Both the position numbers and the translations under genes were made by a program. Positions 8,601-18,144 of a stretch of DNA of 64,000 nucleotides are shown here, in pieces; the first letter of the stretch is position 1; each line of letters begins with the position of its first letter. Below the pieces are notes generated by a model that saw only the letters and a list, made by a program, of their open reading frames with translations, did no database searches and was not told the origin of the DNA. Source of the DNA: CALJXB01 sp965225935 (lineage in GTDB: Bacteria > Pseudomonadota > Alphaproteobacteria > Kiloniellales > JAKSDN01); the NCBI GenBank assembly GCA_965225935.1, contig CBDDCC010000024.1:682001-746000 (forward strand), read 5' to 3'.

Positions 8601-10013
8601 TTCGAGCGAGAGGTGCTCGGCCTGCAGCAGCCCCGCCGCCAGATCGAGCCGTCCGGCGCTGCGCCAGGAGAGACCCGGACCGAACAGGGGCCGCAGCTCC
8701 TCGGTGCCTGCCACCGTGAGACTGGCCACGCTTCCTTCGCTGGTCAGGCGGCCGACGGGTGGGCCGGCGTCGAGGGCACGTTCCGGCTGGAAGTGCGCCT
8801 TGGCGTCCAGGGTGCCGGCCTCGAAATCGGGCGCGCCCAGGCGCTCCGCGGTCGCGTGGAGCCGCAGGTCGGGCCCGGAGAGCGGCCCCTTGGCCGCCGC
8901 CTCCAGCACGATCCCTTTGCCTTCCAGGCCCTCCAGCAGGGCGCGGAAGGGCGCCAGGTCGTCGGCGCTGGCCCTGACCTTCGCGTCCAGCGTCTCTTCG
9001 GCGAAGTCGAAGCGCCCGCTCGCGTCCAGGCTGAGGCCCTCGCTGCGCAGCTCCGCGCGGTCCAGGGTCAGCGTCTCGTCCTCGTCCCAAGCGCCGGTCA
9101 GCGCGATCTCGGTGCGCTGGGGCACCAGGTCCCAGACCGGGTCGCCCAGGGAGGAGGTCCGCTCGACCTGGCCGGACAGCGAGAAGCCGAGCGGCTCGGT
9201 TCCGGCGAGGGTCAGGTCCGCCTCGGCCTTGCCGAGGCCGTCGAGGCTGCCGGCGAAGCGTCCGCGCCAGTCGGCGATCGGCCCCTCGCCGGTCAGCCGG
9301 ACGGAGAGGGCGGGCAGGTCGGGCCGGCCCACCAGGCGGGCCAGCAGACCGCCGGGCGGCTCGCTGAGGTCCAGCTCGAGGGCGAGATCGTCGTTGGCGG
9401 GACGGTAGCGGGCGTCGACCTCGGCCTTGCTGGCGACCCCATCGCTGCGCTCGATCGTGAGTGTGGCCTGGACCGTATCGTCGGCTTCGGTCCGGGCGCT
9501 GCCGGCGATCCTGAGCCGGGCCGCCTCGCCCAGGACGGATTGCGCCAGCGCCAGCTCCTGCACGTCGAGGCTGCTGAGCCGCAGTTGCAGCGGCAGGGAG
9601 GGAAGCCCGCCCGCCTCGTCCTCCGCGTCCGTCTCGGCTGTCGTCGTCTGCGGCTGGCGCTCGAGGGCGATCCGCTCCGCCGAAAGGACCTCGACCTCCA
9701 GGGTGTCCCCCAGAAGCGACCAGGGGTCCCAGGCGAGACGCAGATCGCTGGCCGTCAGCCAGGTCCCGGCCGGATCGGCGACGCTCAGGCTTTCGAGCCG
9801 GATATCGCCCGGCAGGCGCCCGCCGAGGCCCTCGAAGGTGACGACGCTCTCGCCGGGCGTGCTCAGGGCCCGGCCGGCCTCCCGGGCGATCCAGGCGCGC
9901 CCGGCCGCGCTGTTCGCCCAGAAGTAGGCGGATCCCACCAGCACGGCCAGCAGGACACAGAGCCCGGCAAGGCCGAGGGCGGCCCTCAGGCCCCATCGTA
10001 GGCGGGTCGACAT
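5622..10013 (-). CDS. tamB: Translocation and assembly module protein TamB (DUF490/AsmA-like)
   Basis: A 1463-residue inner-membrane-anchored protein that spans the periplasm. It has one N-terminal transmembrane segment (GLAGLCVLLAVLVGSAYFW, about residues 14-33), a long beta-rich body of repeating short amphipathic strands, and a C-terminal DUF490 domain ending in LTPNISLESDVTGSGENNIGLKFKFDY. TamB works with TamA in outer-membrane protein insertion and, as an AsmA-like bridge protein, in phospholipid transport. The start is 1 bp from the end of tamA, so the two genes are co-transcribed and probably translationally coupled. Length and architecture are normal. Confidence 0.95.
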   Translation of the reverse strand: MSTRLRWGLRAALGLAGLCVLLAVLVGSAYFWANSAAGRAWIAREAGRALSTPGESVVTFEGLGGRLPGDIRLESLSVADPAGTWLTASDLRLAWDPWSLLGDTLEVEVLSAERIALERQPQTTTAETDAEDEAGGLPSLPLQLRLSSLDVQELALAQSVLGEAARLRIAGSARTEADDTVQATLTIERSDGVASKAEVDARYRPANDDLALELDLSEPPGGLLARLVGRPDLPALSVRLTGEGPIADWRGRFAGSLDGLGKAEADLTLAGTEPLGFSLSGQVERTSSLGDPVWDLVPQRTEIALTGAWDEDETLTLDRAELRSEGLSLDASGRFDFAEETLDAKVRASADDLAPFRALLEGLEGKGIVLEAAAKGPLSGPDLRLHATAERLGAPDFEAGTLDAKAHFQPERALDAGPPVGRLTSEGSVASLTVAGTEELRPLFGPGLSWRSAGRLDLAAGLLQAEHLSLEGDGARVSATGALSLGGEQADLQAELSLDDLGRLESLTGLAMTGAASLAGPVTLRDGGSEITAELTGQARGFAADLPFTQPAFAGDLTLASGLRLDGNGLALSDLTVTSAKAELRGDVRFDADFETIDATYDLGLPDAALLSAELGVPVGGRGRVQGRARGRIDNPDIEGKAELARLDLEGVALTSLSGDYRIKDPATKPAGEVSLTAQTPYGAAKAGAALVLEDEHLRLSGTRLDLQGATARGDARVPLDGGPVEGDFALRAERLAPWLKLAGIDGRGTAQGRVALRAQQARQAVDLQVNLGESELLLEEGAPLRVAGATASARIPDASGALAGDFALEARGLVHGELQLATLALNGTGGLEAADLNLQLEGNWQEALSLTARARVADDGKRLQVDLASLDGTIAERALALQGPARLSFAEKAVEVRGLALTYGDARARLDGRIATENLSARLNVENLNSDLLGPIWPQGLTGVLAAEVELAGSVAAPNGSLSFAATDLRTSTLSEVPPLELKLDGVWRNQRLALDGRLSGATEEDATLTADLPLALNPDSLLPEVSERAPIKADFAWSGEVAPLWNLTPLDLHLLTGKADVHGQVAGSLSAPRITGQMSLAGGRYENLEVGSLLKQIELKVDLTDERASLSELSATDGKSGKLTASGGADLDPAAGFPFKVDADLKKLILLRSDQATGDVSGAISFEGTTERSKLSGRLETGRIEVRIPERLPSQVASLDVIEVNAEGEPLIPPDESRRAGGHTVALDVRVDMPRRVFVRGRGIDSEWRGRLRAKGTAAKPRIEGQLTLVRGEVSIAGKPFKFDRGTIDFQGGDKIDPTIDLVAIRTSRDLTTQFRVYGRSTDPKVEMSSVPELPQDEIMSRVLFGKSTSQLTAFEAAQVAAAVASLAAGGGGDGLLDRMRKGIGLDVLRLGTTESGGKESPAASAGVYVSDQVYLGVTQGAETDTGSVNVEVELTPNISLESDVTGSGENNIGLKFKFDY

Positions 10014-10014
10014 C

Positions 10015-11952
10015 TCAAAAGGCCTGGCCGAAGCTCACGTAAAACTGGAAGGCGTCATCCACGTCACTGCGACGATTAAGTGGGAACGCAATGTCGGCAC
10101 GCAAAGGGCCAAAGCCGGTAAAGTAGCGCACGCCGACGCCCGTCGCCCAACGGATTTGGGTCTGGAAATCCGGATAGATGCTGTCGAACACGTTGCCGCC
10201 GTCGACGAAGGCGACCGCGCCCCACTCCTCGTCGATGCGGTAGCGGGCCTCGCCGCTCACCTCGAACAGCGAGCGGCCGCCGATCGGGTCGTCGTCGTCG
10301 TCGAGCGGCCCGACGCTCTGGTACTCGTAGCCGCGGATCGAGCCGCCGCCGCCGGCGTAGAAGCGCTTGCTGGCCGGGATGAAGCGCCGCTTTTCGCCGA
10401 CGATGGAGCCGGCCTTGACCCGGCCGGCGAGGACCAGCTTGCGCTTGCTGTCCAGGGCCTGATAGGCGCTGCCCTCGGCCTGGCTGACCAGGAAAGAGAT
10501 GGAGTCCTCCTCGTCGCGGACGCCCGCGTAGGGCGTCACCTGCAGATCCAGGCGGGTCCCGCGGGTCGGGTTCAGCAGGTCGTCGCGCATGTCGCGCAGG
10601 CCGGTCAGGGGGAGCCCGACCAGCCAGTACTGCTGCGTCCTGTTGGTGTCCTTGATGTCGTCGTAGCCGAGAGAGACGCCGGCCGTCGCCACCCAGTTGT
10701 CCAGCACGGGCCGCTCGAAGCCGAGATAGGCCGTCGAGGTGATGCCGTCGTAGGCGTCGCTGCGCTCGTTCGTGACATTGAAGCTCGCGAGCAGCGACTG
10801 GTCGGGCCTGAGATAGGCCGGTTTGCGGAAAGCGGCCTCGGCCGTCTGCTCCACCTCGGAGGCGGAGAGCGAGAGGTTGAGCCGCTCGTTCTCGCCAAAG
10901 AGGTTGCGGTGCTCCCAGAAGATCTCGCCGCCGAAGCCGATGTCGGTGGAGTAGGAGACGCCGGCGCCGATGGAGCGCTGCGGACGCTGGACGAGTATCA
11001 AGGACATGGGCAGCAGGCCGTTCTCGTCGACCTCGTCGGCGGGGCGCAGCTGCACGGCGCTGAACAGGTCGGTGCCGGTCACCGCCCGGCGCGTGGTCTC
11101 GACCTCCCGGCGGTCGTAGCGTGTGCCCTCCTTCCAGGTGACCAGCCGGCGCAGGTACTCGTCCTTCACGTCGTCGTTGCCGGTGATGGTGAGCGGTCCG
11201 AAAGAGGCCAGCGGGCCGGCGTCCACCGTCAGCTTCACGGTCATGGTGCGGGTCGCCTGCTGCACGAAGGTCTTGCGGTCTTCGACCTTGGCCAGGGGAT
11301 AGCCCCGGTCGCCGAGCAGCTCGACCAGGTCTTGCTGGGCCGCCAGCACCTGCGGCGCGCGCGCCGGGGCGTCGATCTTGATGCCGATTTCCTTCAGGCT
11401 GGGCTGCTCGGCGGCCTCGGGAGGCGGCGATCCCACGTACTCGATCTCGTACTCGGCGAGCCGGTACTGGGGCCCGGAATCGACCTCCAGCGTCACCTCG
11501 ATGGGCTTGCTCTCCTCGTCGATGGAGTAGTCGACCTGGGCGCCGTAGTAGCCCTCGGATCTGAGCGCTTCGCCCAGGCGTTCCAGATCCTGTCGCGCCC
11601 GGCGCTCCAGGCCCGCCAGGGTATCGGGCGGCCGGTTCTCGAGGGCGATCAGCTGGGAGGACTCCTCGAGCAGCCGGACCAGGGTCTCGTCGTCCGGCCC
11701 CTCGACGCTGGCGGTGTAGGCGAAGGCCTCGTCCTCCTCGGCCGAGGCTTGGGCTTCGGCCTTGGCGTGCTCGGGCTCGGCCTGTGTCCGGGTCATCGGA
11801 CGGTGACTGCCTTCGCTACTGCCGAGGTCGCCAGAGCAGCCCGCCAGCAGGAGCAGGACCAGGCAGGTTCGCAGGATGCCTAGGTGCCCGGCGGCATGGG
11901 ACCGGGGGCCGGGGTCCCCTCTGGGGCGGCCCTGACGATCGTATCGCGCCAA
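10015..11952 (-). CDS. tamA: Outer-membrane assembly protein TamA (Omp85/BamA family)
   Basis: This Omp85 protein has three POTRA-like domains (about residues 90-330) followed by a beta-barrel (Bac_surface_Ag) ending in FQFYVSFGQAF, with the terminal phenylalanine typical of outer-membrane barrels. I place the start at TTG 11952, giving 645 residues: GGAGG lies eight bases upstream and the frame then encodes a hydrophobic stretch with lipobox LLLAGC, suggesting a lipidated or signal-peptide N terminus. A later ATG would delete the signal. An acidic linker rich in Ala/Glu follows. It partners TamB, encoded 1 bp downstream. Confidence 0.88.
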   Translation of the reverse strand: MARYDRQGRPRGDPGPRSHAAGHLGILRTCLVLLLLAGCSGDLGSSEGSHRPMTRTQAEPEHAKAEAQASAEEDEAFAYTASVEGPDDETLVRLLEESSQLIALENRPPDTLAGLERRARQDLERLGEALRSEGYYGAQVDYSIDEESKPIEVTLEVDSGPQYRLAEYEIEYVGSPPPEAAEQPSLKEIGIKIDAPARAPQVLAAQQDLVELLGDRGYPLAKVEDRKTFVQQATRTMTVKLTVDAGPLASFGPLTITGNDDVKDEYLRRLVTWKEGTRYDRREVETTRRAVTGTDLFSAVQLRPADEVDENGLLPMSLILVQRPQRSIGAGVSYSTDIGFGGEIFWEHRNLFGENERLNLSLSASEVEQTAEAAFRKPAYLRPDQSLLASFNVTNERSDAYDGITSTAYLGFERPVLDNWVATAGVSLGYDDIKDTNRTQQYWLVGLPLTGLRDMRDDLLNPTRGTRLDLQVTPYAGVRDEEDSISFLVSQAEGSAYQALDSKRKLVLAGRVKAGSIVGEKRRFIPASKRFYAGGGGSIRGYEYQSVGPLDDDDDPIGGRSLFEVSGEARYRIDEEWGAVAFVDGGNVFDSIYPDFQTQIRWATGVGVRYFTGFGPLRADIAFPLNRRSDVDDAFQFYVSFGQAF

Positions 11953-12223
11953 ACCCTGTCCTCCCGCTCCCCGTCCGCGTCCCGCCGAGACCGCCTCGAG
12001 GTCCGGTCCCGGTGTTCGGGGCGCCGGATTCTGGCAGCTAACGCCCCGGCGACCAAGGCCTTGTCCCCTACCCCTCAATTGCAACGGGGCAGCCGGCGAT
12101 AGGTTCCGGTTCCCTCGAGCCGGAGCCCCCGTTGCCCCGCGGTTGCCTCGCTCGGGGGAGGCGTGCCATGCAGGAAGACGAGGATCTTCGAGTCGCGGCC
12201 CCTTTCCAGCACGAGAATCGCGC

Positions 12224-13282
12224 GTGGCACGTCAGCTCAACTGGGACCGCATCACTGTCATGGTGGTGGACGACAACAGTTTCGTGCGGCAGTTGCTGGA
12301 TTCCACCATCAAGGGTTTCGGCATCAAGCAGATCGTGCACGAGATGGACGGGGCGACCGCGATCGAGCGCCTCAAGCTGAGCCAGTTCGACCCGGTCGGG
12401 GCCGGGGTCGGCGGCATCGACATCATTCTGGCCGACTACGTCATGCCGGCGGTCGACGGCATGTTGCTGCTGCGTTGGATCCGCACCGGCGACAAGGTGC
12501 CCGACCGCTTCGTGCCTGTGATCATGATCTCCGGGGCCGCCGACAAGGAGGTGGTGGAGGAGGCGCGCGACTGCGGCGTCACCGAGTTCCTGGCCAAGCC
12601 CTTTTCGGCCGGCACGGTCGCCGAGCGCCTCCTGGGACTGATCAACAACCCGCGCCAGTTCGTGCTCGCGCCCGGCTATTTCGGCCCGGACCGGCGGCGC
12701 CTCGTCCGCAGCGTCGCGACGGAGCGCCGCTCCTCGGGCAGCTCCGACGTGCAGATCCTCCACAGTCCGTCCAAGGAGCGGAGGCTGCGCGAGGACGTGC
12801 GCGCGATCTACTTCCGCCTGCCCAACAGGCTGCGCGACAAGATCGGCGCCTACGCGCTCAAGGGCCAGGTTGAGTTCGATCCGGAGATCATCGAGGCGGC
12901 CGAGGCGCGCATCCAGGCGCTGGTGGGCGACTACACGACCTGGGTGAACAAGTACATCGCCCAGATGACCGACGCCCATGCGGCGCTCAGCGACAACGCG
13001 AGCGGCAGCGGCAGGTACATCGCCGAGATCAACCAGATCGCCCACGAGCTTCGCGGTCAGGGCGGGATCTTCGACTATCCCCTGATCACGGAGCTGGGCA
13101 AGTCGCTCTACCGGGCGACCGAGGATCCGGGGCCCTTCGTCACCCGCAACAAGATCTCGCTGATCGGCGCCCACATCGATGCCATCCGCACCGTCTTCAA
13201 GGAGAAGATCAAGGGCGACGGCGGAGAGATCGGCGTCGCGCTGCTGCAGGAGATCGACGCGGCGGTGCGGCGCTACCGCTAG
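12224..13282 (+). CDS. Response regulator with receiver domain and C-terminal Hpt-like domain
   Basis: With a GTG start at 12224 the product has 352 residues. Residues 10-140 form a CheY-like receiver: acidic pair D16-D17, phospho-acceptor D71 in LADYVMP, and K125 in FLAKPF. After a linker of about 50 residues, the C terminus contains IAHELRGQGGIF with H274, which matches the HxLKG-type histidine phosphotransfer (Hpt) motif. The protein may therefore receive and pass on phosphate within a phosphorelay. No kinase is adjacent. A TTG at 12143 in the same frame is an alternative start. The TAG stop forms the edge of a palindromic element. Confidence 0.8.
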   Translation: MARQLNWDRITVMVVDDNSFVRQLLDSTIKGFGIKQIVHEMDGATAIERLKLSQFDPVGAGVGGIDIILADYVMPAVDGMLLLRWIRTGDKVPDRFVPVIMISGAADKEVVEEARDCGVTEFLAKPFSAGTVAERLLGLINNPRQFVLAPGYFGPDRRRLVRSVATERRSSGSSDVQILHSPSKERRLREDVRAIYFRLPNRLRDKIGAYALKGQVEFDPEIIEAAEARIQALVGDYTTWVNKYIAQMTDAHAALSDNASGSGRYIAEINQIAHELRGQGGIFDYPLITELGKSLYRATEDPGPFVTRNKISLIGAHIDAIRTVFKEKIKGDGGEIGVALLQEIDAAVRRYR

Positions 13283-13560
13283 AGCAGTTTCCGATCATAT
13301 TGGGCCACGCTGACGGAGCGATTTTGGCCGGACGTTAGGCCAAGGACAATATCTGGGACGAAGGACATGCCGAAGCATATTCGAGGACGAGTGACGCGGC
13401 GTCCGGCCAAAAGCACCCGTCCCGCAAGGGTTGCTCTGGGCCGGCCCTCCGCGTCGTCGCGGGCCTCTCCCGATGCACCACATCGCGCTTCGGCCCGCGC
13501 CTAGCGGACGGATTCAGCCCAGAGCAACAGCGTGGCCCAATATGATCGGAAACTGCTCTA
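13280..13560. repeat. 281-bp palindromic cloverleaf-like element (MITE-like)
   Basis: Perfect 33-bp inverted repeats occupy 13280-13312 and 13528-13560, beginning TAGAGCAGTTTCCGATCA. Inside are two further stem-loops: 13322-13334 with 13400-13412 (13 bp, TTTTGGCCGGACG) and 13431-13441 with 13517-13527 (11 bp, TTGCTCTGGGC). Folded, it would make a three-way junction. The left edge supplies the stop codon of the receiver-Hpt gene. It encodes no transposase. Its size and structure suggest a miniature non-autonomous element or a large intergenic palindrome family. Confidence 0.8.
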
Positions 13561-13626
13561 GCAGGCGGCGCGACCGGGCGGGCTGGGAGAGAGACGGCAT
13601 GGACCAGGCGAGGCGCTGATCGGGAG

Positions 13627-14295
13627 ATGGATGAGCTCGAGCTGATCCTGAAGGGTTTGGTGATCGGCCTGGTCATCGCCGCGCCGGTCGGCCCGATCGG
13701 CTTTCTCTGCATCAGCCGCACGCTGGAATACGGCCCCCTGGTCGGTCTCGCCACGGGGCTGGGCGCGGCGGTGGCCGACGCGGTCTACGGTGCCATTGCC
13801 GCCTTCGGACTGCTGCAGGTAGCGGCCGCACTGGCGGAGCACGAAAACCTGCTGCGGGTCGGCGGCGGGCTCGCGCTCTGCGCCATCGGGCTGCGCAGCC
13901 TGGTCACGGCCAGCCGCGGGCGCGGCGCGTCCGAGGAACCGCACGGCTCATGGGAACGGGCGCTCGAGGACGGCGGCGTCGCCCTCGGGCGGAAGCTCAC
14001 CGCCACCTTCGGATCGGCCTTCCTGCTGACGCTCGCCAACCCGGCCACCATCCTCTCCTTCGTCGCCATTTTCGCTGCCCTCGGCTGGGCCAAGGCGGCG
14101 GAGAACGACGTGGACGCGGGCCTGCTGGTGGCCGGCGTGTTCGTGGGCTCGTCGCTCTGGTGGCTCGGTCTCAGCATCGCCACCGGTCTGTTCCGCCACC
14201 GCATGGGCGACGGCCAGCGGGTCTGGATTCAGCGTGCCTCGGGCGTCGCCATCTTCGGCTTCGGCATCTTCGCGATGCTCTCGGTGCTTGTTTGA
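13627..14295 (+). CDS. LysE/RhtB-family amino acid exporter
   Basis: A 222-residue inner-membrane protein with about six hydrophobic segments. The N terminus ELILKGLVIGLVIAAPVGPIG is the signature of the LysE/RhtB efflux family (the conserved APVGP loop). The second half contains SAFLLTLANPATILSFVAIFA, another family hallmark. Members export amino acids or related metabolites by proton exchange; the substrate cannot be named. ATG 13627 follows GGGAG. Upstream lies the palindromic element, downstream a 22-bp hairpin shared with the convergent glpK. Confidence 0.9.
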   Translation: MDELELILKGLVIGLVIAAPVGPIGFLCISRTLEYGPLVGLATGLGAAVADAVYGAIAAFGLLQVAAALAEHENLLRVGGGLALCAIGLRSLVTASRGRGASEEPHGSWERALEDGGVALGRKLTATFGSAFLLTLANPATILSFVAIFAALGWAKAAENDVDAGLLVAGVFVGSSLWWLGLSIATGLFRHRMGDGQRVWIQRASGVAIFGFGIFAMLSVLV

Positions 14296-14315
14296 GCAGT
14301 CCACTTGCGTGGAAC

Positions 14316-14379
14316 CGGCACCAGCCTGAACAACCGGGACATAGTTTACAGATTGGACCGGTTGTTCAGGCTGGTGCCG
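14316..14379. terminator. Strong 22-bp hairpin between convergent genes
   Basis: A perfect 22-bp inverted repeat, 14316-14337 and 14358-14379 with a 20-base loop, sits between the stop codons of lysE-like (+) and glpK (-). There is no T-run on either side, so it may be a bidirectional factor-dependent terminator or mRNA 3'-end stabiliser. Confidence 0.65.
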
Positions 14380-14399
14380 TAACAGAAGACTGCAACGCA

Positions 14400-15893
<1,494 letters not shown>

Positions 15894-16027
15894 GGCGGCG
15901 GCCTCCCGGAAGCTGTTCGGCAATGACGGAACCGGTGCCCATGGTGGGTCGCGGCCGGGCGAAGATCAAGCCGGCGCTCCTAGAGCGGGCGTCTGGGAAG
16001 GGGTAGGGGCAAAAAAAGTGTGCCCAT

Positions 16028-16041
16028 TTGACATAGATCAA
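16028..16041. promoter_or_regulatory. Candidate FNR/FixK-type site
   Basis: TTGAC-ATAG-ATCAA differs by one base from the consensus TTGAT-N4-ATCAA of FNR/Anr/FixK regulators. It is in the 326-bp gap between glpK (-) and the acyl-CoA dehydrogenase gene (-). It could act rightwards on the candidate small RNA ending at 16163, or leftwards on glpK. Confidence 0.45.
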
Positions 16042-16075
16042 AGAGGCCGCGCCCCACGGCGCCTAGCGTTCCTAT

Positions 16076-16163
16076 GTCAGATCCGTACCCCGATCTCGAC
16101 CTCAGAGGCATCACACACCTTCCCCCGGCAGCGACCGAGCGGTCACGCCGGGGGATTTGTTTT
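16076..16163 (+). ncRNA. Candidate FNR-controlled small RNA
   Basis: No protein gene on the plus strand explains the strong terminator at 16122-16163. If the FNR-like site (centre about 16034.5) activates at the usual -41.5 position, transcription would start near 16076 and yield an RNA of about 85-90 bases, most of it upstream sequence plus the terminator hairpin. The stretch has only short, unconvincing reading frames. The start point is inferred, not seen. Confidence 0.4.
16122..16163 (+). terminator. Rho-independent terminator (+ strand)
   Basis: Stem CCCCCGGC (16122-16129) pairs with GCCGGGGG (16147-16154), with an inner GACC/GGTC stem, and is followed by ATTTGTTTT. The T-run is only on the plus-strand side, so it ends a rightward transcript rather than the flanking minus-strand genes. 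Confidence 0.75.
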
Positions 16164-16219
16164 CCGATAAGGCCTACAGGGTGGAGCAGAGGCGCCGGCC
16201 GCGGCGCGTCCTGTTCGGC

Positions 16220-18007
16220 TCAGAACTCCTCGTCGCCGAGGGCGAGGGTGCTGTCGGCTCCGGTCATCACCACGGCGGCCTCGGCGGCCGCCTGGGGCAG
16301 CAGGTTGAGGGCGTAGAATCGGGCGGTTTTCAGCTTGGCGGCGAGGAAGCCAGGGTCGCCCTCGCCGGCGTCAAGGCGGGCTCGGGCGGCCAGGGCACCC
16401 CGGCCCAGCAGCCAGCCGCCGGCCACGGTCCCGAACATGTTGAGGTAGGGGCTTGCCACCGCGGCCGCCTTCGGCAAGTCGGCGGAAACGGCGTCGACGA
16501 TCCAATCGGTGGCGGCCGAAAGCACGAAGCGGGCCTCGCCCAGGGCGCCGCCCACGGCCTGGAGATCGGGATCGTCCGAGCGCTGCAGCGCCTCGTCGGT
16601 CGCCGCGATCTCGGCGACCAGCGCCCGCGCCGCCTCTCCGCCGTCCCGGCCCAGCTTGCGCGCCACAAGGTCGAGAGCCTGGATGCCGTTGGTGCCCTCG
16701 TAGATCGGGTTGATGCGGGCGTCCCGGTAGTGCTGGGCCGCGCCGGTCTCCTCGACGAAGCCCATGCCGCCGTGCACCTGGACGCCGAGCGAGGCGACGT
16801 CGACGCCCCGGTCCGTGCACCAGGCCTTGGCGATGGGCGTCATGAGCTCAAGCCGGGTCTGGCTCGCCGCCCGCGCGGCCTCGTCGGGCGCCGCCTTGGC
16901 GCGATCGAGCTGGCCGGCCGTGTAGTAGATGATCCCGCGCATGGCCTCGCAGAGGGCCTTCATAGTGGCGAGCGTGCGGCGCACGTCCGGGTGCTGCAGG
17001 ATGGTGGCGGCGCCGTTGCCGGAGATCGGCCGGCCCTGCACCCGCTCTCGGGCGTAGGCAAGCGCCCGCTGGTAGGCCCGCTCGGCAATGCCGAGGCCCT
17101 GGGTGCCGACGGCGAGGCGGGCGTTGTTCATCATGGTGAACATGCAGGCGAGGCCTTTGTTCTCCTCGCCCAACAGGGAACCCGTCGCACCGCCGTCGTC
17201 GCCGTAGGACATGACGCAGGTGGGCGAGCCGTGGATGCCCAGCTTGCGCTCGATGGTGACGCAGCGCAGGTCGTTGCGCTGTGCGGGCTTGCCCTCGGCG
17301 TCGGGCATGAACTTGGGCACCACGAAGAGCGACAGCCCCTTGGAGCCCTCGGGACCCTCTGGCGAGCGGGCGAGCACCATGTGGACGATGTTCTCGGCCA
17401 GGTCGTGCTCGCCGTAGGTGATGAAGATCTTCTGCCCGGTGATGCCGTAGTCCTCGCCGTCGCGCGCGGCCCGGGTCCTGATCGCGCCCAGGTCCGAGCC
17501 CGCCTGGGGCTCGGTCAGGTTCATGGTGCCGGCCCAGGTGCCGGCGATCAGCTTGCGCAGGTAGGTCTCCTTCTGCGCTTCGCTGCCGTGCGCCTGCAAC
17601 AGCTCGCAGGCGCCCTGGGTGAGGAGCGGCGTCAGGCCGAAGCTCATGTTGGCGGCGTGCCAGGTCTCCTGCACCGCCATGGCGATGGACCAGGGCAGGC
17701 CCTGGCCGCCGTAGGCCGGGTCGAAGGGCAGGGAGATCCAGCCGCCTGTCACCAGTTGCTCGTAGGCTCCGCGGAAGCCTTCGGGCGTGCGCACCACGCC
17801 GTTCTCGAAGACGCAGCCGGCCTCGTCGCCGGGCTGGTTGAGGGGCGACAGCACCTCGCCGGCGAGCCGCCCGGCCTCCTCCAGAATGGCGCCCACCAGG
17901 TCGGCCTCGAGGGACTCGTAGGCGGGCAGGGCGGCCAGGCCCTCGAGGTCGGCGGCCTCGTCCAGGGCGAATCGCATGTCGGAGAGGGGGGCTGAGTAGT
18001 CGCTCAT
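16220..18007 (-). CDS. Acyl-CoA dehydrogenase, long form (DmdC-like subfamily)
   Basis: This 595-residue FAD enzyme is longer than ordinary acyl-CoA dehydrogenases (about 380 residues) because of an N-terminal extension and an extra C-terminal helical domain. The start MSDYSAPLSDMRFAL is characteristic of the subfamily containing 3-methylmercaptopropionyl-CoA dehydrogenase (DmdC). Core motifs include MNLTEPQAGSDLGAIRT, GQKIFITYGEHDL, LGVQVHGGMGFVEETGA and ARINPIYEGTNGIQA, the last with the catalytic glutamate region. It oxidises the alpha-beta bond of an acyl-CoA and passes electrons to ETF. The real substrate cannot be read from sequence; other dmd genes are not seen nearby. Confidence 0.9.
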   Translation of the reverse strand: MSDYSAPLSDMRFALDEAADLEGLAALPAYESLEADLVGAILEEAGRLAGEVLSPLNQPGDEAGCVFENGVVRTPEGFRGAYEQLVTGGWISLPFDPAYGGQGLPWSIAMAVQETWHAANMSFGLTPLLTQGACELLQAHGSEAQKETYLRKLIAGTWAGTMNLTEPQAGSDLGAIRTRAARDGEDYGITGQKIFITYGEHDLAENIVHMVLARSPEGPEGSKGLSLFVVPKFMPDAEGKPAQRNDLRCVTIERKLGIHGSPTCVMSYGDDGGATGSLLGEENKGLACMFTMMNNARLAVGTQGLGIAERAYQRALAYARERVQGRPISGNGAATILQHPDVRRTLATMKALCEAMRGIIYYTAGQLDRAKAAPDEAARAASQTRLELMTPIAKAWCTDRGVDVASLGVQVHGGMGFVEETGAAQHYRDARINPIYEGTNGIQALDLVARKLGRDGGEAARALVAEIAATDEALQRSDDPDLQAVGGALGEARFVLSAATDWIVDAVSADLPKAAAVASPYLNMFGTVAGGWLLGRGALAARARLDAGEGDPGFLAAKLKTARFYALNLLPQAAAEAAVVMTGADSTLALGDEEF

Positions 18008-18144
18008 GTCGGGAGATCGCAGGCTGAGTTAGCGTGACGGTCGGGCGGGCCGCAGGATAGCGCGGCGCCTGGTGTGCGAAAATGCAATTATCCGAGCGGA
18101 AGGGCCGGCCCGGGAACGGCTGCGGCGTGAGGTTGGAACGTGCC

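Noticed and set aside
6469..10001. Two frames over 1,100 codons overlapping tamB on both strands
   Set aside because: They are out-of-frame shadows of tamB with no domain or start support.
12168..12380. ATG at 12168 with a strong GGGGGAGG site
   Set aside because: It opens a different frame that lacks the receiver-domain sequence; the in-frame starts are GTG 12224 and TTG 12143.
13280..13560. Insertion sequence
   Set aside because: Terminal inverted repeats exist, but no transposase and no obvious direct target repeat was seen.
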